Positions 52,674-62,330 of a stretch of 64,000 bases of DNA are shown here, piece after piece. The notes under the pieces were generated by a model. That model was not told the origin of the DNA. It searched no databases and saw only the letters and a list, made by a program, of their open reading frames with translations. Position numbers and translations under genes: made by a program. The stretch is from Burkholderia pyrrocinia (GTDB lineage: Bacteria; Pseudomonadota; Gammaproteobacteria; Burkholderiales; Burkholderiaceae): contig NZ_CP011504.1 in the NCBI RefSeq assembly GCF_001028665.1, forward strand, positions 1,116,001 to 1,180,000, in the 5' to 3' direction. How positions within the stretch are numbered: the first letter of the stretch is position 1; each line of letters begins with the position of its first letter.

Positions 52674-54260
52674 TCAGGCCCGTCGCGACTCGAGATCGTC
52701 GGAGGGCGCGGGCGTCAGCACGACGATGCGGTTGCGCCCGCCTTCCTTCGCGCGATACAGCGCATCGTCGGCGAGCTTCAGCGCGGCCTGCATGTCGTCG
52801 TCGTGTTCGGGATAGCTCGTCGTCACGCCGACGCTCACCGTCAGGCGGCCGCTCATGCCGGCGTCGTGCCGGATGCCGAGATCGAGGATGCCCGTGCGGA
52901 TCGTCTCGGCGATCGTCACCGCGCCGTCAGTGTCGACGTCGGGCAGCACGACGACGAACTCCTCGCCGCCGTAGCGCGCCGCATAGTCGGCCGGGCGGCG
53001 CAGGCAGCCGGCGATGCAATGGCCGACCGCGGCGAGCGCGTCGTCGCCGGCCTGGTGGCCCTGTGTGTCGTTGTAGCGCTTGAAGTAATCGACGTCGATG
53101 AACAGCAGCGACAGCGCATGCTGCGAGCGCGCGGCGCGGCGCCATTCGCGCGCGAGCGTGACGTCGAGCATCCGGCGGTTGTCGAGGCCGGTGAGGCCGT
53201 CGGTGCGCGCGAGCGCCTGCAGTTCGGTTTCCGCGCGGTGGCGCTTGCGCAGCTGCACGTCGAGCAGCAGCGACAGGCCGACGAAGCCGATCGCGAGCGC
53301 GCACATCGCGGAGCCGATCGGAATCGCGCGGTCGTACCACGCGGCGTAGGTGTCCGCTTCCGACCGCGCGACCATGATGATGAGCGGCAGGTGATCGAGG
53401 TGCCGGAACACGTACAGGCGCCGCACGCCGTCGATCGACGCGGTGTCGGCGAAGCTGCCTTCGCTGGCGGTCATGAAATGCCGGAACGTGCTGGCGCGAC
53501 TGATGTCGCGGCCGACGATCTTCGGGTCGTACGGTTCGCGCGCGAGCATCAGGCCGCTCGTGTTGATCAGCGCGACCGAGCCGCGGTCGCCGAGCGACAG
53601 GCGCGAGAACAGGTTCTGGAAATATTCGAGCCGGATCGACATCACCGCGACGCCGCCGAACGATCCGTCGGGCTTCGTGATCCGCCGGCTGAGCGCGATG
53701 CTCGGCGAGCCGCCGCGCAGCCGCGAATGGTACGGGTTGCTGACGTACAGGCCGACGTCGGGGCGGTCGCGGTGGACGGTGAAGTACGGTTCGTTGCCGA
53801 AGTTGGCCTTGCGCGGTATGTCGCTCATGCCGTCGACCGCGATGTCGCCTTTGGCGTCGAGCACGTAGATGCCGCCGAGGTACTTGGCCGTCGTCGCGCG
53901 GTCGAACAGCACCTGGCGGCGCAGCGACATCGGCAGCGCGACGACCGCCGGGTCGTTCTCGCCTTCGACGACGGCCTGCAGCGACAGCGAATAGATCTCG
54001 ATGTTGCGCTCGATGTCCCACGACGCCATCAGCGCGAGGTTCTGCTGCATCGTGCGCGAGCGGTCGCGCGCGTCGATGCGGCCTTCGTACAGCAGGATCC
54101 CGCACAGGAGCAGCAGGAGCAGCGCGATCAGCAGCCCCGTATAGAAGATCAGGTGCGGCAGCAGGAACCGGCGCAAATGAGCGGCGACACGGCTTGTCCG
54201 GCCGGATTCGCTGGGCATTGCGTAGTCGGTTTCTGCCATGGTCCGTGGATCGATGGGCAT
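52674..54260 (-). CDS. dCache-GGDEF diguanylate cyclase
   Basis: I start at the ATG at 54260 (MPIDPRTMAETDYAMPSESG); ATGs at 54239 and 54218 are possible. The 528-residue protein has a membrane helix at about residues 38-58, a large periplasmic double-Cache domain, a second helix near 320, and a GGDEF domain (RTDGLTGLDNRRMLDVTLAR; FIDVDYFKRYNDTQGHQAGD). The active site is GGEEF with the RxxD I-site (RPAD) five residues before it. It makes cyclic di-GMP in response to an external ligand. It stands alone. Confidence 0.92.
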   Translation of the reverse strand: MPIDPRTMAETDYAMPSESGRTSRVAAHLRRFLLPHLIFYTGLLIALLLLLLCGILLYEGRIDARDRSRTMQQNLALMASWDIERNIEIYSLSLQAVVEGENDPAVVALPMSLRRQVLFDRATTAKYLGGIYVLDAKGDIAVDGMSDIPRKANFGNEPYFTVHRDRPDVGLYVSNPYHSRLRGGSPSIALSRRITKPDGSFGGVAVMSIRLEYFQNLFSRLSLGDRGSVALINTSGLMLAREPYDPKIVGRDISRASTFRHFMTASEGSFADTASIDGVRRLYVFRHLDHLPLIIMVARSEADTYAAWYDRAIPIGSAMCALAIGFVGLSLLLDVQLRKRHRAETELQALARTDGLTGLDNRRMLDVTLAREWRRAARSQHALSLLFIDVDYFKRYNDTQGHQAGDDALAAVGHCIAGCLRRPADYAARYGGEEFVVVLPDVDTDGAVTIAETIRTGILDLGIRHDAGMSGRLTVSVGVTTSYPEHDDDMQAALKLADDALYRAKEGGRNRIVVLTPAPSDDLESRRA

Positions 54261-54801
54261 CGTCGCCAGGCGGCGGGCCGATGCGATTGTTCGTATGACG
54301 TGTCGGCGGCGATCCGGTGCGCGGCCCTTCCGGCGCCTTCTTCCCGCCCGGCGGAGAAAACGGGCACCGATTATCGATATTCGCGGCCAGATATACCGGT
54401 AAATCGTGCATTCATCGGTGACATCTGCCGCGATTCGATGATCCGACGAATCGGGCGGCGCGGATTCAACGGAGTATAACGCGCGCATTCGCGCGCGCGG
54501 AAAATGTTGCGACCCGTTGATCCGGATCAAATTACAGTGGAATCCCGGACTTGCAAATATCGGGCAAAGCGTTACTGCGCAAGGCTTTGCCGCATGGCGG
54601 GTGCACGCGCGCCGCGTACGGCCGCCGATTCAGGCGGATTAACGGCAGTCGCAGGCGAAACTTGAAAGCGCGCGATATGTGCCGATTATCGGTTCTACGT
54701 ACGGTTTCAACGGCCGCGCGAACGTAAGAATGAAAACGGGCGGCCATGAAGGCCGCCCGTTTCGTGGAGCCGGCATGCGGGGCGGGCCCGCATGCGCATG
54801 C
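54261..54801. other. Gap between the diguanylate cyclase and glcB
   Basis: No credible gene lies in these 541 bases. They hold the upstream region of the cyclase, an AT-richer stretch around 54350-54420, and the glcB terminator at 54734-54762. Confidence 0.5.
54734..54762 (-). terminator. Terminator of glcB
   Basis: AAACGGGCGGCC and GGCCGCCCGTTT form a 12-bp stem with a 5-base loop 40 bases after the glcB stop. A tract of four A on the left gives a U-tract in the - strand transcript. Confidence 0.8.
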
Positions 54802-56976
54802 TCAGGCGCCGTGCTGTTGCGCCTTGTACGCGAGCCGGAACCGGTGCAGCAGCGGCTCGGTATAGCCGCTCGGTTGCGACGTACCCTGCAGCGCGAGCGC
54901 GCACGCGGCCTTGAACGCGGTCGACTGGTCGTAGCCGGGCGCCATCGGGCGATAGTTCGGGTCGCCGGCGTTCTGCTGGTCGACGACGCGCGCCATCCGC
55001 TTGAACACGTCGAGCACGAAGGCCTCGGTGATCACGCCGTGGCGCAGCCAGTTCGCGATGTGCTGGCTCGAAATGCGCAGCGTCGCGCGGTCCTCCATCA
55101 GGCCGACGTCGTGGATGTCCGGCACCTTCGAGCAGCCGACGCCCTGTTCGACCCAGCGCACCACGTAGCCGAGGATGCCCTGCGCGTTGTTCTCGACCTC
55201 GCTCAGGATCTCGTCTTCGCTCCATTCGGCGCGCTCGACGACCGGCACGGTCAGCAGGCCTTCGAGCAGCGCGTCGCGCTCGCTCGCGTACGGCGTCTTT
55301 TCGAGTTCCTGCTGGACGGCCTGCACGTCGACGAGGTGGTAGTGCAGCGCGTGCAGCGTCGCGGCGGTCGGCGACGGCACCCACGCGGTGTTCGCACCCG
55401 CGCGCGGATGCGCGATCTTCTGCTCGAGCATCGCGTGCATCAGGTCCGGCATCGCCCACATGCCCTTGCCGATCTGCGCGCGGCCGCGCAGGCCGGCCGA
55501 CAGGCCAGCGAGCACGTTGTTGCGCTCGTACGACGTGATCCACGCAGACGACTTCATGTCGCCCTTGCGGATCATCGGGCCCGCTTCCATTGCGGTGTGC
55601 ATCTCGTCGCCGGTGCGGTCGAGGAAGCCGGTGTTGATGAACGCGACCCGCGCGGCGGCCGCCGCGATGCACGCGGCGAGGTTCACGCTGGTGCGGCGCT
55701 CCTCGTCCATGATGCCCATCTTCAGCGTGTTGCGCGGCAGGCCGTACAGATCCTCGACGCGCGCGAACAGCGTATCGGCGAACGCGACTTCGACCGGGCC
55801 GTGCATCTTCGGCTTCACGATGTAGATCGAACCCGTGCGCGAGTTGCGCTTCGCCTTCAGGTCGTGCAGCGCGCACAGCGTCGTGACGACGCCGTCGAGG
55901 ATCCCTTCCGGAATCTCGTTGCCGTCGCGGTCGAGCACCGCGCCGTTGGTCATCAGGTGGCCGACGTTGCGCACGAACAGCAGCGAGCGGCCGTGCAGCG
56001 ACAGCGTGCCGCCGTCGGGCGTCGTGTACTCGCGGTCGGCGTTCAGGCGGCGCGTGAAGCGCTTGCCGCCCTTCGCGACTTCCTCGACCAGCGTGCCCTG
56101 CATCAGGCCGAGCCAGTTGCGGTAGAGCTGGACCTTGTCGTCGGCGTCGACCGCCGCGACCGAATCCTCGCAGTCGATGATCGTGCTGACCGCGGCTTCG
56201 AGCACGACGTCCTTCACGTTCGCGAGATCGGCACGGCCGATCGGCGTCGACGCATCGATCTGGATCTCGAGGTGCAGGCCGTTGTGCTTCAGCAGGATCG
56301 CGGACGGTGCGTCGGCCGCGCCCTGGTAGCCGACGAATTGCGCCGGCTGCGCCAGATGCACGACACCCTTGCCTGTTTCGACGGCGAGCTGGCCGTCCTG
56401 CACGCGGTAGCGCAGCGCGTCGCGGTGCGAGCCGCTCGCGAGCGGCGCCGCGTTGTCGAGCACGTCGCGCGCGTAGTCGATCACGCGCTGGCCGCGCGTC
56501 GGGTTGTAGGTCGCGGTGCGTTCGGCGCCGCCGTCTTCAGGCAGCGCGTCGGTGCCGTACAGCGCGTCGTACAGGCTGCCCCAGCGGGCGTTCGCGGCGT
56601 TCAGCGCGTAGCGCGCGTTCGACAGCGGCACGACGAGCTGCGGGCCGGCCTGCGTGGCGATCTCGCTGTCGACGTTCGCGGTGGCTGCCGCGACGCTCGA
56701 CGGGACCGGCACGAGGTAGCCGATCTGTTCGAGGAAGGCGCGATACGCGGCGTGGTCGCGTACGGGGCCGGGGTGCGCGCGGTGCCAGGTGTCGAGTTCC
56801 TGCTGCAGGCGGTCGCGTTCCGCGAGCAGTTCGCGGTTGCGCGGCGCCAGGTCGTGCACCAGGGCCGAGAACCCGCTCCAGAACGCGGCCTTGTCGATGC
56901 CGGTGCCCGGCAGCGCTTCGTTTTCAATGAACTGGCTCAGCGCTGGCGCGACTTGCAGTCCTGCTTGGTCGATCAT
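54802..56976 (-). CDS. glcB: Malate synthase G
   Basis: GGGAGGA precedes the ATG at 56976. The 724-residue protein has the single-chain malate synthase G layout: [20 protein letters not shown] at the start, [20 protein letters not shown], then [40 protein letters not shown] and [40 protein letters not shown] lies near the end. It condenses glyoxylate and acetyl-CoA to malate. It is the last gene of a reduced glycolate operon (glcF remnant, glcG-like, glcB). Confidence 0.97.
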   Translation of the reverse strand: MIDQAGLQVAPALSQFIENEALPGTGIDKAAFWSGFSALVHDLAPRNRELLAERDRLQQELDTWHRAHPGPVRDHAAYRAFLEQIGYLVPVPSSVAAATANVDSEIATQAGPQLVVPLSNARYALNAANARWGSLYDALYGTDALPEDGGAERTATYNPTRGQRVIDYARDVLDNAAPLASGSHRDALRYRVQDGQLAVETGKGVVHLAQPAQFVGYQGAADAPSAILLKHNGLHLEIQIDASTPIGRADLANVKDVVLEAAVSTIIDCEDSVAAVDADDKVQLYRNWLGLMQGTLVEEVAKGGKRFTRRLNADREYTTPDGGTLSLHGRSLLFVRNVGHLMTNGAVLDRDGNEIPEGILDGVVTTLCALHDLKAKRNSRTGSIYIVKPKMHGPVEVAFADTLFARVEDLYGLPRNTLKMGIMDEERRTSVNLAACIAAAAARVAFINTGFLDRTGDEMHTAMEAGPMIRKGDMKSSAWITSYERNNVLAGLSAGLRGRAQIGKGMWAMPDLMHAMLEQKIAHPRAGANTAWVPSPTAATLHALHYHLVDVQAVQQELEKTPYASERDALLEGLLTVPVVERAEWSEDEILSEVENNAQGILGYVVRWVEQGVGCSKVPDIHDVGLMEDRATLRISSQHIANWLRHGVITEAFVLDVFKRMARVVDQQNAGDPNYRPMAPGYDQSTAFKAACALALQGTSQPSGYTEPLLHRFRLAYKAQQHGA

Positions 56977-57016
56977 CGTTAATCCTCCCGGGGAAAAATG
57001 CGCGCGGCTTGGCTGG

Positions 57017-57421
57017 TTATTCCACGACGCTTTGTGCGCCGGCGCGGGCGATCTGCGCGTCCTGTTCGGACTTTACGCCAGACACACCGATCGCGCCCGC
57101 AATCCGGCCGCCGACCGTGACCGGCACGCCGCCTTCGAGCAACCCCGTCAGCGGCACGCTGAGAAACGCGGTGCGGCCACCGTTGATCATATCCTCATAC
57201 GCCTTCGTCTCGCGACGGCCGAGCGCCGCCGCACGCGCCTTGTCCTGCGCGATAGTCGAGCTGGCCGGCGATGCGCCGTTCAGCCGTGCGAACGCGAGCA
57301 GGTGGCCGCCGTCGTCGACGACGGCGATCGACACGGCCCAGCCGTGGCGCTCCGCTTCCGCGCGGGCGGCGGCGAGCATGCGGTCGGCATCGGCGAGTTC
57401 GAGTTCGGGTTTCGTTTGCAT
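57017..57421 (-). CDS. glcG: GlcG/HbpS-family heme-binding-like protein
   Basis: CCGGAGGACATCC precedes the ATG at 57421. The 134-residue protein is a GlcG/HbpS (DUF336) member: [40 protein letters not shown], and the [20 protein letters not shown] turn. In E. coli, glcG lies between glcF and glcB, as here. Its function is not settled; some relatives bind heme. It lies 40 bases before glcB on its strand. Confidence 0.85.
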   Translation of the reverse strand: MQTKPELELADADRMLAAARAEAERHGWAVSIAVVDDGGHLLAFARLNGASPASSTIAQDKARAAALGRRETKAYEDMINGGRTAFLSVPLTGLLEGGVPVTVGGRIAGAIGVSGVKSEQDAQIARAGAQSVVE

Positions 57422-57441
57422 GGATGTCCTCCGGAACCAGG

Positions 57442-57867
57442 TCAGTTGACGAGCCGGTTGTCGACGAGCTCGATCCAGTGGCGCACGGGCGTGCGGCCCG
57501 CGCCGTTCAGGTGAGTCTGGCAGCCGACGGTGGCCGTGACAATCAGGTCCGGCCGCGCGGCTTCGAGCGCGTCGAGCCGGTTGTCGCGCAGTGTCGTCGC
57601 GAGTTCGGGCTGCGTCAGCGAATACGTGCCGGCCGAGCCGCAGCACCGGTGGCCGTCGGCGACATTCGTCAGATCGAAGCCGAGCCGCGTCAGGATGCGT
57701 TCGACCGCGCCGCCGGGGCGCTGCGCGTGCTGCAGCGTGCACGGGCAGTGGACCGCGACGCGGCGTGGCGTCGCATCGTCCAGCGCGTCGAGCGGCTCGT
57801 GCGCTCGATGTTGCGGCTCGAAGGGGGGACGTGAGCGGGCGCCGGATCGTTCGCGCGATGATGCGAA
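57442..57867 (-). pseudogene. glcF: Remnant of glycolate oxidase iron-sulfur subunit GlcF
   Basis: Read on the - strand, this frame codes for the C-terminal part of GlcF: RVAVHCPCTLQHAQRPGGAV, NVADGHRCCGSAGTYSLTQP, VTATVGCQTHLNGAGRTPVR and the end HWIELVDNRLVN. These are the CCG-type cysteine motifs of the family. A stop closes the frame at 57868-57870, and no ATG or plausible GTG start lies in it. About 280 of the usual ~410 residues, with both ferredoxin-type clusters, are missing, as are glcD and glcE. It is a decayed gene. Confidence 0.85.
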
Positions 57868-58023
57868 TCAAGAAAAGTGCGTTGCCGATGCGGCGCCACA
57901 ATAGAATATGTCACAATGTGATCTATTAGGCGTGCGCGTCGTCATGACCTGCGCACATCCGCGCAGCACGCGTTTCGAGCCGTCGAGCGTGACGCGCCGC
58001 CGATCCTGAAAGGAGGATGCCGC

Positions 58024-58512
58024 ATGTCGATCCCGACGCGTGGTGACGGGCCCGACGCCCGCGCCGTCCAGATTCCGCATGAACGCCGCACCGCGCTGCT
58101 GGCGGCGCTCGATGAACTGCTGGAGGCCGAGCGCGCGGGCGCGCGTGTCGCTTCCGAGACGGCGGCCGAGGTGACGGACGACCCCGAACTGCATCGGCTG
58201 ATCGCACATATCCGCCAGGACGAAGCGCACTGGTGCAGCGTGCTGGTCGACGCGATCCGGTCGCTCGACGCGACGCCGACGCGCGCGACCGGCGCGTTCT
58301 ACGAAAAGGCGATGGCGATCGACGATCTGGCGGAGCGCATGGCGTTCCTGAGCCGCGGCCAGCGCTGGGTCGTCCGCAAGTTGCAGACGCTGCTGCCGAC
58401 GCTCGCGGATCCGGACATCCACCACGCGCTGTCGCTGATGCTGGTCGCGCACGAGAAGAACATCGGCGCAGTGGATGCGCGGTTGCGCGACGGGGAGTCG
58501 GGCAGCGTGTAG
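58024..58512 (+). CDS. DUF6306-like, ferritin-like helical protein
   Basis: AAAGGAGG lies 7-8 bases before the ATG. The 162-residue protein is mainly alpha-helical. Glu/His positions (LDELLEAERAGARVASETAA; HRLIAHIRQDEAHWCSVLVD; LMLVAHEKNIGAVD) look like a ferritin-like or bacterioferritin-type four-helix bundle. Relatives in Burkholderia are annotated DUF6306. A metal-binding role is inference from the E...E..H pattern. It stands alone on the + strand. Confidence 0.7.
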   Translation: MSIPTRGDGPDARAVQIPHERRTALLAALDELLEAERAGARVASETAAEVTDDPELHRLIAHIRQDEAHWCSVLVDAIRSLDATPTRATGAFYEKAMAIDDLAERMAFLSRGQRWVVRKLQTLLPTLADPDIHHALSLMLVAHEKNIGAVDARLRDGESGSV

Positions 58513-58850
58513 TGGCGGCCGCCCGAAAAACGGGTGCTTCGCGGAATGGCGGGGAACGCGGGCAAAGGGGCGGCGGCCGGCCACGAAGCGTCACTCGCCA
58601 AGTGCGCCGCCTGACCGCGCCGACATCCGGCCCGTCCTGCAAACAAACGTTCGATTGGCGAAAGCGAACGTTGCGTCACTGACCATCCCCGTCATCCGCA
58701 ACGCTCGGATTACGGTTGTAAGAACCGGTTTCGATTCGATTCAATTCAACGATCTGTTTACTGCACGCGATTCTAAGATGTCCGGCCAGTATCAAATGCA
58801 AATCGCTATGCCTATACTGGATTGATCCGACGAAATCCGGAGGGGAAACG
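58513..58850. other. Gap upstream of the membrane diguanylate cyclase
   Basis: No gene is visible in these 338 bases. The right half is AT-rich (58730-58830) and includes TATACTGG at 58813, a possible -10 for the cyclase. GGAGGGG precedes the ATG at 58851. Confidence 0.5.
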
Positions 58851-60254
58851 ATGAGCATCGCCGCATCCGCAAACGAGCCGGCCGCCGCCATTCAGTTCAT
58901 CACCAGGGTCTACGCCAGGCTGCTGCTCGCCGGCTTCGCTTTGGTGCCGGCATTTCTGATCGCGTACCTCTATTTCTTTCAGGACCCCTCGCTGAAATTC
59001 GAGAATCACGCATTCCACGAGTTGGCGATCGCAGCCGCGACGCTCGAAGGAGTGTTCGTCACCTACGTGTGCTGGCGTTGTTATCGCTTGTCGGGAGAGC
59101 CGCTGTTGCGTTGGCTGACGCTCGGCTTTCTGGGCTTTTCGCTGATCTACGCATTGCACGGCGCCTTCACCGGCATGGCGCACCACAATATCTGGCTGTT
59201 CCTGTTGTATGGACCGGCGTCGCGCCTCGTCATGTCGATCTTGATCTTTGTAGGACAGCTCTCGTACAGTCGGTCGGCGGACAGCGAGGCGTTCCGCGTC
59301 GATCGTCGGGCGTGGGTGCCGTGGGTCGTCCTGTTCGTGCTGATCGATGTGCTGGTGGCCTGGGTCGCGTACTCGCCATTTGCCGGCAGTCCGTGGGTTC
59401 GCCTGTCGATGGAAGGCGGTGCACTCGCCTTTTCGACCATCAACGTCATCGCGCTGGTGGTGCGGCGCATCCGCACCCCGCTCATGCTGATCTACGGCAT
59501 CTCGGTTTCGTCGTTCGCGCTCTCGTCGCTTGCGTTCATCCTCGGCCGCCCGTGGAACCATATGTGGTGGCTCGCGCATGTGATCTTCGCCAGCGGGTTT
59601 TTCCTGCTGAGTTACGGTGTCGTGCAAGCATTTCACACAACGCGCTCGTTCTCGACCATCTATAGCCAGGAAGAGCTGTTTGCCCGCTTGCGCGAAGCGA
59701 TGGCCCGCACGGAACGTGCGTTGCAGGAACTGCAGCGAACCAACGAGAAACTCGAATACATGGCCTCAACCGATCCGTTGACCGGCGCGGCCAACCGGCG
59801 GCGGTTCATCGAACGCGTCGAGGCGGAAATTGCCCGCGCGAGACGTAACGGCGCACCGTTCTCGCTGCTTTCACTCGACCTCGACCACTTCAAGGCAATC
59901 AACGATAGCTATGGGCATCAGACGGGCGACCAGGTCCTGCAACGCTTCGTCAAGAAATGCCTCGACGCGATCCGCCCGTACGACGGCGTGGCGCGGGTGG
60001 GCGGCGAAGAATTCATGGTCTTGTTGCCGCAGGCCGCCCTGGATACTGCCCGCTCGGTCGGCGAGCGCATTCGCGCAGCGATTGCCGGCACGCCATTCGA
60101 GAATGGCGATGGCAAACCGATCGAGGTCACGGTGAGCGTCGGCATATCGGAGTTTGGCCGTGACGGGGAGACGATCGACGCGATTCTGCGCAAGGCGGAC
60201 GAGCGCTTGTATCAGGCAAAGCATCAGGGGCGAAACCGCGTGATTGCCGCGTAG
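58851..60254 (+). CDS. Membrane-bound GGDEF diguanylate cyclase
   Basis: This 467-residue protein has seven or so hydrophobic helices in residues 20-265 (LLLAGFALVPAFLIAYLYFF; WVVLFVLIDVLVAWVAYS; VIFASGFFLLSYGVVQAF). A coiled linker and a GGDEF domain follow from about residue 300 (STDPLTGAANRRRFIERVEA; LDLDHFKAINDSYGHQTGDQ). The active site GGEEF is preceded by the RxxD I-site (RPYD), so it should be active. The integral sensor domain looks like a MASE-type module. It stands alone and faces the MFS gene. Confidence 0.9.
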   Translation: MSIAASANEPAAAIQFITRVYARLLLAGFALVPAFLIAYLYFFQDPSLKFENHAFHELAIAAATLEGVFVTYVCWRCYRLSGEPLLRWLTLGFLGFSLIYALHGAFTGMAHHNIWLFLLYGPASRLVMSILIFVGQLSYSRSADSEAFRVDRRAWVPWVVLFVLIDVLVAWVAYSPFAGSPWVRLSMEGGALAFSTINVIALVVRRIRTPLMLIYGISVSSFALSSLAFILGRPWNHMWWLAHVIFASGFFLLSYGVVQAFHTTRSFSTIYSQEELFARLREAMARTERALQELQRTNEKLEYMASTDPLTGAANRRRFIERVEAEIARARRNGAPFSLLSLDLDHFKAINDSYGHQTGDQVLQRFVKKCLDAIRPYDGVARVGGEEFMVLLPQAALDTARSVGERIRAAIAGTPFENGDGKPIEVTVSVGISEFGRDGETIDAILRKADERLYQAKHQGRNRVIAA

Positions 60255-60258
60255 CGAA

Positions 60259-60309
60259 CCGGGAGCGGGGGCTCGAACGACGCTGAGCCTGCGCGCGGGC
60301 CGCTCCCGG
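60259..60309. terminator. Long inverted repeat between convergent genes
   Basis: CCGGGAGCGG (60259-60268) and CCGCTCCCGG (60300-60309) form a 10-bp stem around a 31-base loop just after the cyclase stop. No T-run; a possible factor-dependent end for either gene. Confidence 0.4.
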
Positions 60310-60417
60310 CCAGCCATTCGACCGTCGAACACGCGAAAGTTGTCGATTGCGGTCCGGTGTCTCCAATGGCGGGAACGGGCCGTTCGGCGACACCCACGGA
60401 ATGACGCGTGCCTACAG

Positions 60418-61635
60418 TCAATCGCCGCCGAGTTTCAACGATCGAAACACCATGCAACCGGCCCCAAGCGCAATCAGCGCCAGTGCGATGGCAAATGCCG
60501 TGGCACCGGCCGCCAGGCCAAAGAAGTCGATCGCGTAGCCGGTCATGACGGGCAGCAGCCCCGCCGGCAGGTAACCGCCGATATTCATGACGGCAATGGC
60601 TTCGGCCCTGCGCGTGTCCGGCACATGCAGGCCGATGAGCGTCAAGCCGCCCAACTGCCCAAGGCCCTGCGCTACCCCCGCGAACAGCGCGGCGGCCACC
60701 AGAACGGGTGCCGACAGCATATGCACCGCGCCACACAGTGCACCCATCGACAGCATGGTCGCCGCCGTACCTGCCATGAACAACGCACGTACCGACCAGT
60801 GCCGCACGGCGAACTGAACGCCCGTTGCAGCGAGAAACATCGTGCATGCCATGCCGCCGGCGAGCAACGGGCTGCGAACCTCGAGCAGACGGGCGAGTAA
60901 CGAAGGCCCCAACGCAAGCACGAACGATGTTGCCGTAATGCCGGGCCCGAACACGCCGATACCGGCCGCGACGTGCCGTCGATTCGTCGCCGGGACCGAC
61001 GGCAGATGCAGACGCGCGACATTGCCGGTTGCCGTTGCCGGCCGGCCAAGGGGCAACCGCCACGCAATGACGAGCGCACTCAGCAGCACGAGGAACTCGA
61101 TACCGAACACCAGCGCGACCGGATGCGCGACCGTTTGCGCAGCGCCGCCGGCCAGCAACGGCCCGAGGCCCGCGCCGAGAACCATCGCCACCGATGCGAG
61201 CAGGGCGGCCTGACGTCGACGCTCACCGCCGCCGAGGTCCGCCACGGACGCCATGCCCGCCGACACGATGACGCCGACCGAGATACCCGTCAGCAGCCGG
61301 GCCACGGCAAGCGTTGCAATGGACGTTGCGCTGGCGAACAACGCACATGCGACCAGCGCCACGAGGATCCCCGGCAGAAGAACCGGCTTGCGGCCGTAAC
61401 GATCCGATAACTGTCCGGCGACCGACAGCGTGGCCAGTAGTCCAAGGATGTAAAGGGCGAAGATGACCGTCAGCGTGCCGGATGAAAAACCGAGCGTGCG
61501 CTGCCAGACCACATACAGCGGCGTCGGGGAATTGGACAGCATGAACACGGAGGTGACCGTCCATGCGGCGCGCCACATGTCGGGGGAAATGTGCGCGGAC
61601 GCGCGGCTGGATTGCACTGCGGCAGTGTCGGACAC
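60418..61635 (-). CDS. MFS transporter (drug/metabolite exporter type)
   Basis: The start is a GTG at 61635 with AAGGAAG upstream on its strand. The 405-residue protein has twelve hydrophobic helices and the MFS motif A between helices 2 and 3 (GQLSDRYGRKPVLLPGILVA). Motif C-like glycines occur in helix 5 (MVLGAGLGPLLAGGAA). These point to a proton-driven exporter. It is divergent from an ArsR-like regulator, and both starts flank a palindromic operator. Confidence 0.9.
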   Translation of the reverse strand: MSDTAAVQSSRASAHISPDMWRAAWTVTSVFMLSNSPTPLYVVWQRTLGFSSGTLTVIFALYILGLLATLSVAGQLSDRYGRKPVLLPGILVALVACALFASATSIATLAVARLLTGISVGVIVSAGMASVADLGGGERRRQAALLASVAMVLGAGLGPLLAGGAAQTVAHPVALVFGIEFLVLLSALVIAWRLPLGRPATATGNVARLHLPSVPATNRRHVAAGIGVFGPGITATSFVLALGPSLLARLLEVRSPLLAGGMACTMFLAATGVQFAVRHWSVRALFMAGTAATMLSMGALCGAVHMLSAPVLVAAALFAGVAQGLGQLGGLTLIGLHVPDTRRAEAIAVMNIGGYLPAGLLPVMTGYAIDFFGLAAGATAFAIALALIALGAGCMVFRSLKLGGD

Positions 61636-61648
61636 GATGATCTTCCTT

Positions 61649-61693
61649 GTACGAGTTTTTTCGTACTATAGCTTAGTTCGAAAAAACTCGTAC
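61649..61693. promoter_or_regulatory. 45-bp operator between MFS and ArsR-like genes
   Basis: GTACGAGTTTTTTCG (61649-61663) and CGAAAAAACTCGTAC (61679-61693) are perfect 15-base inverted copies separated by 15 bases (TACTATAGCTTAGTT). The element sits in the short space between the divergent starts, so one regulator could control both genes. Confidence 0.75.
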
Positions 61694-61711
61694 AGTGATA
61701 TAGTCGTGAAC

Positions 61712-62092
61712 ATGAAACGCACGCCCCACCCCGACCTGGCCGCCGCAGTACCGGCGAACCTTCCCGATCCGCTGCCGGAACCGGCAGTGTCCGATTTGCG
61801 CCTGGACGCGATATTCGGCGCACTGGCCGACCCGTTGCGCCTGACGATCGTCCGCCGGTTGTTGCTGGAATCCGAGGCGTACGACCACCCGTGCAGCTGG
61901 TTCGGTTTCAATCGTGCGAAATCGTCATTGACCCATCACTTCAAGGCGCTGCGTGAAGCGGGCGTGATTCGCCAGCGTCAATACGGGCTCGAGCGACGCA
62001 GCCGCGTGCGAACCGAGGATCTGGATTCGCGATTTCCGGGACTGCTGCAACTGGTGATCGCATGGGAGCCGTCCGGCGACGAACAGGGCTGA
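61712..62092 (+). CDS. ArsR-like winged-helix regulator
   Basis: The ATG at 61712 follows the operator; a GTG at 61706 is in frame. The 126-residue protein has a Pro-rich leader and a winged helix at about residues 35-105 (LDAIFGALADPLRLTIVRRL; FNRAKSSLTHHFKALREAGV; RQRQYGLERRSRVRTEDL). It has no metal-binding Cys pair of the ArsR/SmtB type, so a small organic ligand is more likely. It is the evident repressor of the divergent MFS exporter and itself. Confidence 0.85.
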   Translation: MKRTPHPDLAAAVPANLPDPLPEPAVSDLRLDAIFGALADPLRLTIVRRLLLESEAYDHPCSWFGFNRAKSSLTHHFKALREAGVIRQRQYGLERRSRVRTEDLDSRFPGLLQLVIAWEPSGDEQG

Positions 62093-62266
62093 GCCGGCCC
62101 GTGTCGTCTACGGGCGGATCGATGTCTGCGTCGCACACGTTGCTCGCAGCGTCGGAGCCGGCTCCAGCTAGCCAGCCGGCATTTCGAACGGCCGCTTTCG
62201 AGAGGCCCGAGTGTTTCGTCAGGGTCGATCAGCGTCACCCATGGAAATCCGCGCTGCATGAAAAAA

Positions 62267-62282
62267 GCCCGCCGAAGCGGGC
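62267..62282 (-). terminator. Terminator of the sugar ABC transporter operon
   Basis: GCCCGC and GCGGGC form a 6-bp stem with a 4-base loop. Six A on the left (62261-62266) give a U-tract in the - strand transcript that ends here. Confidence 0.75.
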
Positions 62283-62330
62283 AACCTCACGATGCGGAGG
62301 AGGAGATGCGAGTGTGCAGGCGGCGCGCGT

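Noticed and set aside
57017..57901. A 294-residue frame that would join a long leader to the GlcG-like protein.
   Set aside because: The leader is Arg-rich shadow sequence. The true glcF remnant is in a different frame, and the ATG at 57421 has a good ribosome site.
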